From contig NZ_WUBI01000002.1 of assembly GCF_009807035.1 (NCBI RefSeq), positions 930,001 through 994,000 of the forward strand: a stretch of 64,000 nucleotides of DNA, in the 5' to 3' direction. A program made the translations under genes and the position numbers. The notes beneath the pieces were generated by a model that saw only the letters and a program-made list of their open reading frames with translations, had not been told where the DNA came from and ran no database searches. Of this stretch, positions 17,468-26,500 are shown one piece after another; the first letter of the stretch is position 1, and every line of letters starts with the position of its first letter. The DNA comes from Paenibacillus dendrobii (GTDB taxonomy: Bacteria > Bacillota > Bacilli > Paenibacillales > Paenibacillaceae).

Positions 17468-18136
17468 TTAGCCCTCACGGGCATAATCACTGAATGTGGA
17501 TAACACACTGTTATATTCGTCTATATCCTGAATTCGAATGCCGTCGTAAAAATGTCTCAGCGCCTCGTCAGGCAAGGAAGATTCCATCGAGCTGATGTCG
17601 AGTTGGAAGAATGTTTTGATGACCTTATCCTGCTGAGGCGGCCCGTCAAACAAGGATAAGTTCCCGTCCTTATCCAGGCTCATATATGCCCGTTCTTTAC
17701 ATGTAGGCGATAGGTCCAGAATCGTTTCGTTCAGCACCAACTTTCCTTGTCCAGCAAACTGCCCTTTCCAGCTTGGGTGCTCATTGAGCAGATTATAGAT
17801 CTCATCCGTATTCAGTTTGCCAAGGGTGCGTTCTTCCTCGCCGCAAACGTAACTATGCCGGACAATAACCTCGTCCACCTGCTTGGTCTTATTCAATTCC
17901 TTCCAAAAATTCGGGTCATCCTTCGAATCGTCCATGGCCTCGGTTTGCTGGTAATATTGGAGCGTCTCTATAGCTACGGGCGGCTTGGTGCTGAGCAGGC
18001 GTTGCACTTTATCCGGCAAATACATGCTGCCCCATACCATCGCGACGACAAGCGAAGATAATCCTAAAGTCAAAGACCGCCGTTTCCACCAACGCCACTG
18101 TTTTTGAAGCTTCTTTTTAATTCTGGTTGCATTCAC
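17468..18136 (-). CDS. bofC: BofC, forespore regulator of the sigma-K checkpoint
   Basis: In B. subtilis BofC is made in the forespore and restrains the SpoIVB protease that triggers pro-SigK processing. This 222-aa protein has a basic N-terminus and one membrane/signal segment (residues about 22-40, SLTLGLSSLVVAMVWGSMYL). The C-terminal part carries the BofC-type end: DGNLSLFDGPP, KVIKTFFQLDISSMES, GIRIQDIDEYNSVLSTF. It starts with GTG at 18136, with AGAAGGGGAT 6 nt upstream. bofC sits beside ruvAB in B. subtilis, which supports the call; here three genes lie between. It is followed by its own terminator. Confidence 0.88.
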   Translation of the reverse strand: MNATRIKKKLQKQWRWWKRRSLTLGLSSLVVAMVWGSMYLPDKVQRLLSTKPPVAIETLQYYQQTEAMDDSKDDPNFWKELNKTKQVDEVIVRHSYVCGEEERTLGKLNTDEIYNLLNEHPSWKGQFAGQGKLVLNETILDLSPTCKERAYMSLDKDGNLSLFDGPPQQDKVIKTFFQLDISSMESSLPDEALRHFYDGIRIQDIDEYNSVLSTFSDYAREG

Positions 18137-18202
18137 AGTAATCCCCTTCTATTCCCTGTCTTTTTCTTTTATTGTGACCTGGGGATTACATATTTATACA
18201 GC

Positions 18203-18230
18203 AAAAAACCGCCGGATTCCTCCGACGGTT
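18203..18230 (-). terminator. Terminator of tRNA-Pro
   Basis: On the minus strand, AACCGTCGGA-GGAA-TCCGGCGGTT forms a 10-bp stem with one G-U pair and ends in TTTT, right after the tRNA 3' end. Confidence 0.88.
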
Positions 18231-18236
18231 CTCGAA

Positions 18237-18310
18237 TCGGGATGACACGATTTGAACATGCGACCCCCTGGTCCCAAACCAGGTGCTCTACCAAGCTGAG
18301 CTACATCCCG
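18237..18310 (-). tRNA. tRNA-Pro (anticodon TGG)
   Basis: This 74-nt cloverleaf lies on the minus strand. The acceptor stem CGGGATG pairs with CATCCCG, the D-arm contains AGCTCAGCTTGGTAGAGC, the anticodon arm is CTGGTTTGGGACCAG with anticodon TGG, and the T-arm has the usual GTTCAAAT loop. The 3' CCA is not encoded. It has its own promoter and terminator, and is the last core gene before the biosynthetic locus. Confidence 0.95.
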
Positions 18311-18387
18311 TAATGAATATGTATGACGAATATATCATTCTAGCAAGCAATACTTGCTTCATTCTCATAATCGCCTCAACATTCCCT

Positions 18388-18416
18388 ATTATATAGTAGC
18401 TAACTATCTTGGTCAA
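18388..18416 (-). promoter_or_regulatory. Promoter of tRNA-Pro
   Basis: On the minus strand, -35 TTGACC (18411-18416) and -10 TATAAT (18388-18393) have a 17-nt spacer. The transcript would begin about 70 nt before the tRNA. Confidence 0.8.
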
Positions 18417-18422
18417 ATGTAA

Positions 18423-18622
18423 ATTTTGACAGTTAAAAAAAGCACGCGCTTACAAGAAAAAAATCTGGACGGCCTTCTCATAAAACCTTCACCCAGAAAG
18501 CCATCCAGGCTAAACGACGACCACAAGGAACAATTAGCTGAATTACTGATTCGCAAACAGCCCCAGATGTAGGCTTTGAAACGCGCTACATCTGGATCGT
18601 TGCCGCAGATCGCTTCTTGCAT
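18423..18622 (+). pseudogene. Decayed IS630-family transposase N-terminal fragment
   Basis: The 328 nt between the tRNA and the acyltransferase gene hold no intact gene. In the plus frame from 18423 one reads LQEKNLDGLL, KPSPRKPSRLNDDHKEQL and AELLIRKQPQ before a stop at 18570. Shifted by one base, from 18572, follows GFETRYIWIVAADRF. This succession of a helix-turn-helix linker, a basic Pro-Arg stretch, and then GFxTxYxW is the N-terminal layout of IS630-type transposases. There is no start, the frame is broken, and the catalytic DDE domain is absent. A 69-codon minus-strand frame across the same stretch (18413-18622) has no ribosome-binding site and is probably spurious. Confidence 0.6.
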
Positions 18623-18638
18623 TGAAACGTTAGACTTT

Positions 18639-19772
18639 TTATCCAGCCGTTATTTCATCCAAGGCAAAATATCCATTATAACCTTCTACATATAAAGCGG
18701 CCCTGTGGCCAAACAACACCATCGCTTCGGTTCTTGTTATCAATACATCTTTATACCCTTTGCAGGTTACCTTCGTTCCGATCGGATAGGCTTTATTCCA
18801 GTCCGCGGTTTGCTGATAAGCGGCATTGATTCTCCGTTGAAATTCGGTTCTGCCTTCCGTATCCTCTTTCATGCGATCGATTGCGTTCGTCCCTACCGAA
18901 CCAACGGCAACTCCCTGTTGAACGACTGGAGCTTCGGCTTTTATTTTCGCGATAATTTTGGTTAGCACGCTGCCCGGACCAAGTTCTTCAAACTCCATTT
19001 CCCCTTGGCGAATCAAGTACCGTATACTATCTGCCCATCTAACGGAAGAACGCAGCTGTTCGGCCAGATTGGGTACGATCTCAGCAGGATCGTAAGGTTT
19101 GGCATTCACATTCGAAATCACGGGAATGGCGAGGTCCGAATAGGAGAATTCTTTCAGATACTGTTCAAACTCATCCTTTGCCTCCTGCATGTAGCGGGAA
19201 TGGAAAGCCGCGCTGACATTCAGCGGGATATAATCGGCGCCTTCCCTTTCAAAATAAGGCTTAGCATGATCGATACTGTCCTTGTTTCCTGAAATTACAA
19301 TTTGCGTCGTTGTGTTTAAGTTCGCGATATCGATATCCGTCAAGGCGTTGTTTCCCAGTACCGCTTTGATTTGATCTTCGGTCAGTCCGACAACGGCTGC
19401 CATTGCACCGCCGGAGGCCCGGCCCATTAATTCGCCTCTTTTCTTCACCAATCTCAAGCCTGTTTCGAAATCGAAACCACCGGCAGCCAGAATCGCATTG
19501 TATTCGCCCAAGCTATGTCCGGCCAGAAAATCCGGCTTTGGGCTCCCATCTCTAAGCTTCTTCAAGTAGGTCAATGCGTTGACTACATATAAGGCGGGCT
19601 GCGTATATTGCGTGAAGTGAAGCTTTCCGCCGGGATTGTCGAGACAAAGTGTTCTGATCGAATAACCTAGAATCGTATCGGCTTTTTCGACCAAATCAGG
19701 GAATGCTTCGAAGAGACCTTCCCCCATGCCTTTCGCTTGCGAGCCTTGCCCTGGGAATACGTAGGTTTTCAT
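18639..19772 (-). CDS. Free-standing (trans) acyltransferase for the PKS
   Basis: This is a malonyl-CoA:ACP transacylase of the trans-AT type that loads extender units onto the carrier domains of PKS-A to PKS-E, none of which has its own AT. The start is ATG at 19772 (377 aa) with AAAGGAGAAG upstream. Motifs are FPGQGSQAKGMG, active-site GHSLGEYNA, KKRGELMG (substrate-binding Arg kept) and AFHSRYM (catalytic His region). FabD-like proteins end near residue 300. This one has a further stretch of about 80 residues ending in LFGHRAALYVEGYNGYFALD, which looks like a small beta-rich domain. It is the last gene of the uvrA-like operon, 54 nt after the hydrolase homologue. Confidence 0.93.
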   Translation of the reverse strand: MKTYVFPGQGSQAKGMGEGLFEAFPDLVEKADTILGYSIRTLCLDNPGGKLHFTQYTQPALYVVNALTYLKKLRDGSPKPDFLAGHSLGEYNAILAAGGFDFETGLRLVKKRGELMGRASGGAMAAVVGLTEDQIKAVLGNNALTDIDIANLNTTTQIVISGNKDSIDHAKPYFEREGADYIPLNVSAAFHSRYMQEAKDEFEQYLKEFSYSDLAIPVISNVNAKPYDPAEIVPNLAEQLRSSVRWADSIRYLIRQGEMEFEELGPGSVLTKIIAKIKAEAPVVQQGVAVGSVGTNAIDRMKEDTEGRTEFQRRINAAYQQTADWNKAYPIGTKVTCKGYKDVLITRTEAMVLFGHRAALYVEGYNGYFALDEITAG

Positions 19773-19826
19773 AGACTTCTCCTTTATCTTTATCATTTTG
19801 GTATATTCGGATCGTCGAAACGCACC

Positions 19827-20834
19827 TTAATCGATTAATCCGGGAATAATGTAATCCTCCAGAAGCTCCCAGCGGTCGATAATCATTTTGTCCATCTTAG
19901 ATGCAACGACGACAACCAGTTCTTTCTCCGGGATGCAGTAAATATACGTACCGCCTATTCCTACTGCTATATAAGTGAAGATGCCGTTATCTTCCCGCAG
20001 CCACCATAAGTAACCATAATCCTCAAGTTGCTGCGATAACGACTCTTCAATCCATTTCTCCGAAACAATCTGCTTATCGCCCCATTTGCCGCGATTCACA
20101 TATAAATATCCGAAACGGGCCATCTCTCTAGGCGTTAAGGTCAGCCCCCATCCACCAATGTTGTAATCCTGAGGATCTTTGATCCAGCCGGTAATGCTCT
20201 TTCCAAACACGTCGTCTTTCGAGAAAGACTTCATTTTTTGATCCGGAATTTCTCGTATCCCGAGCGGCCGAAATAAATGTTCGTTCGCATACTCTCGTGT
20301 TGATACGCCCGTGCTTCGTGTCAGGATAGCCGAAAGCAGATGCGCGCTAGACAGGCTGTACTGAAAATCGCCGGCTCTTCCTTTCTGACCTAGCATTTCA
20401 AGAATAAACATCGTCCAGTTTTTTTGCCTCCGCAGCCGATCCAAAGGATCGCTGCCCTTCCAGGCGTATGGCGCCGTCATCGTGAGAAGATGCTTAATCG
20501 TCAGCGTACGTTTCAATAAATCGCTTGCTCTAGGGGCTGCCTCCGGAAAAAAATCGATAATTTTCTGGTCGACACTTTGGATATGGCCTTGATCGATCGC
20601 GATTCCGATTAAAGCGGAAATAATCCCTTGCGTAACCGAGGTCACATCTTGAGGATCTTCAGGTCCGAAGCCGTGAAAGTATTTCTCATACGCAATGCTT
20701 CCTCTTCTGACAACGACGACGCTGTGAATAAATCCAAGCTGGAAGTTCAATCCGTTATCTAGTTCCTTCAGCTTCTCCGGACGGATGCCGACGGATTCGG
20801 CATCTCGTGTCTCCCATTCCATTACCTGATTCAT
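19827..20834 (-). CDS. Serine beta-lactamase-fold protein lacking the SxxK lysine
   Basis: This 335-aa protein of the class C beta-lactamase / penicillin-binding family has no clear signal peptide. Neighbouring family blocks are intact: VVVVRRGSIAYEKYFHGF, IISALIGIAID, LTIKHLLTMT, HLFRPLGI, GGWGLTLTPREMARFG. The motif that should read SVTK reads SVTQ (Ser66, Gln69; codon CAA at 20628-20630). The second motif (FQYSLSSAH) and third motif (GIGGTYIY) are also unusual. It is therefore probably not a working hydrolase, although an altered chemistry cannot be excluded. The start is ATG at 20834 with GGGGGG upstream. It lies 18 nt after the UvrA-like gene and 54 nt before the AT, so it belongs to the locus. 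Confidence 0.82.
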   Translation of the reverse strand: MNQVMEWETRDAESVGIRPEKLKELDNGLNFQLGFIHSVVVVRRGSIAYEKYFHGFGPEDPQDVTSVTQGIISALIGIAIDQGHIQSVDQKIIDFFPEAAPRASDLLKRTLTIKHLLTMTAPYAWKGSDPLDRLRRQKNWTMFILEMLGQKGRAGDFQYSLSSAHLLSAILTRSTGVSTREYANEHLFRPLGIREIPDQKMKSFSKDDVFGKSITGWIKDPQDYNIGGWGLTLTPREMARFGYLYVNRGKWGDKQIVSEKWIEESLSQQLEDYGYLWWLREDNGIFTYIAVGIGGTYIYCIPEKELVVVVASKMDKMIIDRWELLEDYIIPGLID

Positions 20835-20852
20835 TTCGCTAATCCCCCCTGT

Positions 20853-23297
20853 TTATGAATGAAGTTCCAAGTATTTGCCGGTGATCGAATCCGGATTGTT
20901 TTTCAAGGCTTGTGGCGACCCTTCCGCGATAACCCTTCCGCCCCCCGCTCCTCCTTCAGGACCAAGTTCGATAATCCAATCGCACGACTCCAAAACCTCA
21001 TGATTATGTTCAATGACGATCACAGAATTCCCGCTCGCGACAAGCTCGTTCAACAGCTTAATGAGCTGAGCCGTGTCATAGAGGCTAAGCCCCGTTGTCG
21101 GTTCGTCCATCACATAGAGGATATTGCCATTCCTCTTTTTGCCGATTTCCTTTGCGAGTTTGAGCCTTTGCGCCTCTCCTCCGCTCATGGTCGAGGTCGG
21201 TTGGCCCAGCGTGATATATCCCATACCAATCCGTTCCATAACTTCCAAGGTGGATACGATCGCCTTATGCTCCTTAAAGAAGGAAACGGCTTCCGATACT
21301 TGTAAATCCAGAATTTCCGAAATAGTTTTCCCTTTGTAGCGAACCTTCAGCGCCTCATCATTGTAGCGTTTGCCTTTGCACTCTCCGCATGTCGTATAGA
21401 TCTTCATCGTGGCGCCAGGAAAAATCGCTTTACGGCCGCTACCGCCGCACTCTGAGCAGGCTCCCTCCGAATTGAACGAGAAGTGCCCGGCTGACAAATG
21501 GAGCCGTCTGGCTTCCGGTTCCTCGGCAAACAGCTTGCGGATTTTGTCCCAGATTTTAATGAAGGTGATCGGATTGGAGTTATTGTTCCTACCTATCGGC
21601 GCTTGCGAGACTTCCGCGAATCCCGAGAGGTATTCTACGCCGTCCAGACTTTCCGCGATCGTTTCAATAAAGGCGGAATCGTCTTCGAAGTCATTCGGGC
21701 CATCTTCGATACTTGATGCGCTGCTGCTCCTCGATTGATCCCGGAAATAGCTTCGTAAGAAAGGGACTAGCGTATCGGAAATGAGTGAGCTTTTACCGCA
21801 GCCCGAAACACCGGCTACGCCAACAATAACGCCGAGCGGGACCGATACAGTCACATCTTTCAGATTATTCGTTCTGGCATTCCGGATGGTCAGCCTTGGG
21901 GTCGTATCATCCTGGAAGATATCCGTTTTCAACGTTCTGGAAGGCATCTTCGCTCTGCCGGACAGATACTGGCCAGTCAACGAATTTTCGCATTGCAGCA
22001 GCCCCTCATAGCTGCCCTCATAGATCACTTTCCCGCCTTCGATCCCCGCTTTGGGACCGATGTCGATAATATAGTCGGCCATTTCGATTGTGCTTTTGTC
22101 ATGTTCCACGACGATGACGGTGTTGCCCAATTCCTTGAGTGCATAGATCGATTTGAGCAGCTCGGTCTTTTCCGATTCATGCAAACCTACCGTCGGCTCA
22201 TCGAGAATATAGATGATCGACTCCATCTTGGATTCCAGATGAGAATTCAGAAACAATCGTTGAATTTCACCCCCGCTTAAGGAAGACATTTCCCTGTAGA
22301 GCGACAAATGCCCCAGACGCGCTTTGATTAAAGACGTTGTCTTGCGCAGAATATCCTGAATTAGATTCATTCCGGATTGTGTAAATCTCCCCTGCTCCAA
22401 CGCGGACTCAAAAAAAGTCTTCGCCTCTACAAGCGTCATCTTGCCAACTTCCCCGATATGCTTGCCGTTTATGAATACTCTGCGCGCTTCTTCTCCAATG
22501 CGGAACCCATTGCATTCGGGACATGCGACCAGCTCGTAAAGACCGTTCAGGTATTCACCTTTCTTATGACGGATCTGCAATATTCTGGACAAGCAGAAAC
22601 TTTGGTTGGCGCTGTTATTATTGATGTAATGGCCATTGATGACTTCATCTTTAATATCCTCTGACAATTGCGAGTACGGCATATCCATGTTGGATTTGAG
22701 ATTTCGTTCCAGTACTCTGCCGATACCTGGTGTTACGCCGATCGACTTAAAAATTTCGCGAACTGTAGTCTTATCATTTGGAACCAACTTCTCCATATTG
22801 ACATGATAATAAGCGCCGCGTCCTGAGCACTTCATGCACATCCCGTTAGCGTTGTTGTATGAAAAATAACCGAGTTCCAGCCGTTCCTCCTCATTTCCGC
22901 ATTCGCTGCAGGTCAAACCGTTCTCGATAAGCGCCCCGCACTCGGAACAAGAGTTTTGGCCTTCGCTGGAATATAGGAGACTGAGAAGACCCAGCAGATG
23001 CGTCCTTGATCCCACTGTTGACCGGGGATTGCTTTGACGCACGATACTTTGCTGCACAGCGACTGTAGGCCCTATGCCTGAAATGCTGTCGAACTTTCGT
23101 TCGTCTTCAAGTCCCGCGAACATCCCGATGGACTGAAGATACTCCCTGCGCCCTTCCTCGAAAATGATATCGAACATTAAACTGGATTTGCCTGATCCGC
23201 TGACGCCTGTCGCGACTATGAGCTTGTTTTTGGGAATGGAGATATCGATTTCTTTGAGGTTGTGAACACGCGCTGCCTTAATGTTTATACTCTTCAT
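20853..23297 (-). CDS. UvrA-type ABC ATPase (class II, probable self-resistance)
   Basis: This 814-aa tandem ABC ATPase is of the excinuclease UvrA family. The start is ATG at 23297 with GGGAGATGAAAAG upstream; the frame is open to 23441. Two nucleotide-binding domains are complete: Walker A GVSGSGKSS and GVSGCGKSS, signatures LSGGEIQR and MSGGEAQR, Walker B ILDEPTVGLH and VMDEPTTGLS. Zinc-type cysteine pairs appear (CSECG twice, CMKC, then CSECGGSG / CGECKG). It is about 130 residues shorter than housekeeping UvrA, and fits the shorter class without the UvrB-binding region. Relatives such as DrrC protect producers of DNA-active antibiotics. It has its own promoter and leads the operon with the hydrolase homologue and AT. 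Confidence 0.88.
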   Translation of the reverse strand: MKSINIKAARVHNLKEIDISIPKNKLIVATGVSGSGKSSLMFDIIFEEGRREYLQSIGMFAGLEDERKFDSISGIGPTVAVQQSIVRQSNPRSTVGSRTHLLGLLSLLYSSEGQNSCSECGALIENGLTCSECGNEEERLELGYFSYNNANGMCMKCSGRGAYYHVNMEKLVPNDKTTVREIFKSIGVTPGIGRVLERNLKSNMDMPYSQLSEDIKDEVINGHYINNNSANQSFCLSRILQIRHKKGEYLNGLYELVACPECNGFRIGEEARRVFINGKHIGEVGKMTLVEAKTFFESALEQGRFTQSGMNLIQDILRKTTSLIKARLGHLSLYREMSSLSGGEIQRLFLNSHLESKMESIIYILDEPTVGLHESEKTELLKSIYALKELGNTVIVVEHDKSTIEMADYIIDIGPKAGIEGGKVIYEGSYEGLLQCENSLTGQYLSGRAKMPSRTLKTDIFQDDTTPRLTIRNARTNNLKDVTVSVPLGVIVGVAGVSGCGKSSLISDTLVPFLRSYFRDQSRSSSASSIEDGPNDFEDDSAFIETIAESLDGVEYLSGFAEVSQAPIGRNNNSNPITFIKIWDKIRKLFAEEPEARRLHLSAGHFSFNSEGACSECGGSGRKAIFPGATMKIYTTCGECKGKRYNDEALKVRYKGKTISEILDLQVSEAVSFFKEHKAIVSTLEVMERIGMGYITLGQPTSTMSGGEAQRLKLAKEIGKKRNGNILYVMDEPTTGLSLYDTAQLIKLLNELVASGNSVIVIEHNHEVLESCDWIIELGPEGGAGGGRVIAEGSPQALKNNPDSITGKYLELHS

Positions 23298-23334
23298 CTT
23301 TTCATCTCCCATTACTGTAAAATACTTCATTTCT

Positions 23335-23363
23335 TGTATACAATATACTAAAAAAAGAATCAA
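23335..23363 (-). promoter_or_regulatory. SigA-type promoter of the UvrA-like / hydrolase / AT operon
   Basis: On the minus strand, -35 TTGATT (23358-23363) and -10 TATACA (23335-23340) have a 17-nt spacer. It lies about 40 nt before the ATG at 23297. The 280-nt gap between PKS-E and this gene otherwise shows only small weak hairpins and no convincing terminator. Confidence 0.72.
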
Positions 23364-23577
23364 CTTTTTCTTGGGATCGGTCTTGAAATGAGTGGATGAG
23401 TGCGTGTGCGCAGCCGTAGTCTTAACACTGCCCCTTCTCATGCAAAACAGCTGTAATGACTAGGGGCGCGGGCTTCAAACTCGTAAGCGAAAGACATATT
23501 CACATGAATCCTAACCTCGTGCTATTGCGAGCATCATCTGCTGGCAATCCGACTCTCTATTAAAAAGAGAACTGATC

Positions 23578-26500
23578 CTATTCGATCGACAATGATTTTA
23601 AATAGGCGGTTGATAAAGGTTCATCGGAATATAATTTTTCGCAAAATGTAACTATTCGTTCTTGAGACTCAGGCTCCGTCAATAACGTCAAATGATTCGA
23701 TGCATCTACCCTTAAGGCTGTCAATGCAGGCATCTTTTCCTTCCACTTCGCAGCAAAACTTACGTAATCATAGACGCGACCTTTATCAACGAGCCGGAAA
23801 TAAGATTCGTCTTCTCCAAATAATGTGCCTTCCGGGTTGCAGAAGTAATAACACGGCACGTTATTCGGATCAAGCAAAGGCAACCCGTCATAAATCGTCG
23901 TACTCATATCAAGCGTATCTAAAATTCTCTCATATTGAATCACGGACTTGCGCAATTGATGAGGGGGTTTCGTGATGCCTTTCTGCTTGGCCAGCAGGAC
24001 GAGCTGATCGAGAAACGCATTGTCAGAAACATCGATTTGGACTTCATGGTCAGCAATAAGCACCAATTGTTCAGCTGACGAGAAAGCTAGCAGAAGGTTA
24101 ATCGCTCTTAACATCCGGTCTTTCTTTAAGTTAGCCTGCGGTATTGTCAGCCAATAATCTTTCATCATTTCGTCTACATATATCGATTCCAGCATAATGA
24201 TGGAATTCACCGTCTGACCCTGCTCTTGCATCTGACGCGCGACTTCATAGGCAATCATGCCGCCCAACGACAACCCGCCGAAATCATACGGTCCTTCCGG
24301 CTGAACAGATCGAATCATCTCGACATAATAGGCGGCCATCGCTTCTATTCCCTCGATCGGCTCATCTTCGGTCATATATCCTTTTGCTTGAATGCCGTAG
24401 AAAGGCCGCACTATTTTATTCGCGATCAAGCGGTAAATTTCAACGCCGCCAAAACCGCCGTGGAACCAAAATACCGGTCTTTTCTGATTCGCTTTGTTCA
24501 ATCTGATAAGCTCCGGATATTCGGACCGCTGGTCGAATTCGGTAGTCACGGACGGTCGAGTAACGGCGACTTCTAATGCTTCCTGTTCGATCCTAATTCT
24601 TTTCTCTGTACTCGATTCTTCCGGTATGCGAATAACGCCGATAATTTCGCTTATCGACGTACAATGATATAAGGTTTCAAAATCAATAGACGGATCGATG
24701 GATTGCAACTGCTGCAGTACTTGGGTCAGGATGATGGAATCTGCTCCCAGTTCCACGACGGATTGATCTCTATCGATTTCGGAAGCATTGACGCCTAATA
24801 GCGAGGCAAACAGGTTGACGATTCTGTCACTGATGGAGGCCTCGGTTGGAATGCCGTTTACGCTCGCGTTCACTGTGGCGATTTTTGCAGTCTGGCGGCT
24901 GGGTTCCTTCTCCGCATGGCGCATCTCTGGATTAGAAATCTTTATCCAATGACGCTGTCGTTCAAACGGATAGGTCGGAAGCGATATACGGCATGGCTTG
25001 GCGTTTGGATAGAGCCTGTTCCAGTCCAATGCCAGACCTCGCACCCATAAGCTTAATAATTTGTTGTACTCGCCCTTCTTGATCCATGCTTCAATAATAT
25101 CCTCCATGCCTTCATCTTGCGCCAGCAAGGCGACGACATCGTCGCGTTTGTTAACTGTCCCCCGGTGAACCGCTTTGCCCACCGTGTGATCACCATGAAG
25201 CCATGCCGAAAGCTTCTTCCGAAGCTCATCGATGGAAGCGGCGGTTAGTGCCAATCGTTCTCCGTGAGCCTCGCGCCCGACCTGCAGCGTGTAGGCAATG
25301 TTCGGCAAGTCCTCATCTTGGAACTGCCTTTTCTCCGTCGCGTCCAGCAATTGCTTGGCCAGTTCGGTTAGACGTCCTATATTGGCTGCAGACAGCATGA
25401 TGATAGCGGGATTTTGTTGCGTGATCTTCTCCTGGGGACGTTCGGAACGCTGAGCCATATATTCCTCGATCATGACATGGGCATTTACGCCGCCAAAACC
25501 GAATGCGCTGACCCCCGCCCTACGCGGAATATCCGGCTGAATTCGATTCCATGGCGTACTCTTCTCGTTGATGTAGAAAGGACTTTGGGAAAAGTTAATA
25601 TATGGATTCAGTTCGTTAAATCCGGGCGTACCCGGAATCATTTCGTTTTTCAAAGAAAGAAGCACCTTGATGACCGCGCCGATCCCGGCGGCTGTTTCGA
25701 GATGTCCGATATTGGTTTTCAGCGAGCCTAAAGCACAATGAGATTGGACTGATGAAACACCATTTCTGCGGTACAGTTCGCTGAAGGCGTTCTTGAGACC
25801 GGCAATTTCAATCGGGTCCCCTAGCCTTGTCCCTGTACTATGGGTTTCGATGTAGCCGATCGTTGTCGGGTCTATTTTCGCCTTGTCGTATACCTCAATC
25901 AATAGATCCGCCTGCGCGTTCGCATTCGGAGCGGTCAAGGAGGCGCTTTTGCCTTTATGGTTCTGCGCCGAGTACCGAATGAGTGCATGGATATGATCCC
26001 CGTCGGCAACGGCATCGCTCATTCTTTTCAGCAATATCGCGCCTACGCCTTCACTCCGAACCGTCCCGCCTGCATCTTTGTCAAAAACATTGCACCGACC
26101 GTCATCGCTGAGCATCCCCGCCTCGCTGAAGTATAGATGAACCGAAGGCGTAAGGATCACGTTAACGCCACCTGCGATCGCCATTTTGCACGTGCCTTTG
26201 CGTATCGCTTCTGCCGCTTTATGAACCGCTATCAGCGAACTGGAGCATGCCGTATCGACAGGCTCGCTAGGGCCATGCAAATTCAACAAGGAGGAGATTC
26301 GATTGACAAGCATGAAAGGCGTTCTTCCCGTAAGCACATACGGGTTATGTTCGGTCAAATGCTGATCGATAAGCTGCGCATAATCCTGGGTGCCGATGCC
26401 GACAAAAATTCCGGTATCCGATCCCGATAAATCGGAAGCCTTATATCCGGCGTCTTCAATCGCGCTCCAAGCTACTTGAAGGAATAGTCTATGCTGCGGA

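Noticed and set aside
18563..18595. 10-bp perfect hairpin (CCAGATGTAG / CTACATCTGG) as terminator of the AT operon
   Set aside because: No T-run follows on the minus strand, and it lies within the transposase remnant where both arms are coding-like, so a terminator role is not supported.
18413..18622. A 69-codon minus-strand frame after the AT gene
   Set aside because: It has no ribosome-binding site and no recognisable motif, and the opposite strand reads better as a broken IS630 transposase.
19827..20834. Beta-lactam resistance gene
   Set aside because: The SxxK lysine is missing and no secretion signal is visible, so it should not hydrolyse beta-lactams.
20853..23297. Housekeeping excinuclease uvrA
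   Set aside because: It is about 130 residues too short, lies in an operon with PKS genes and has no uvrB beside it.
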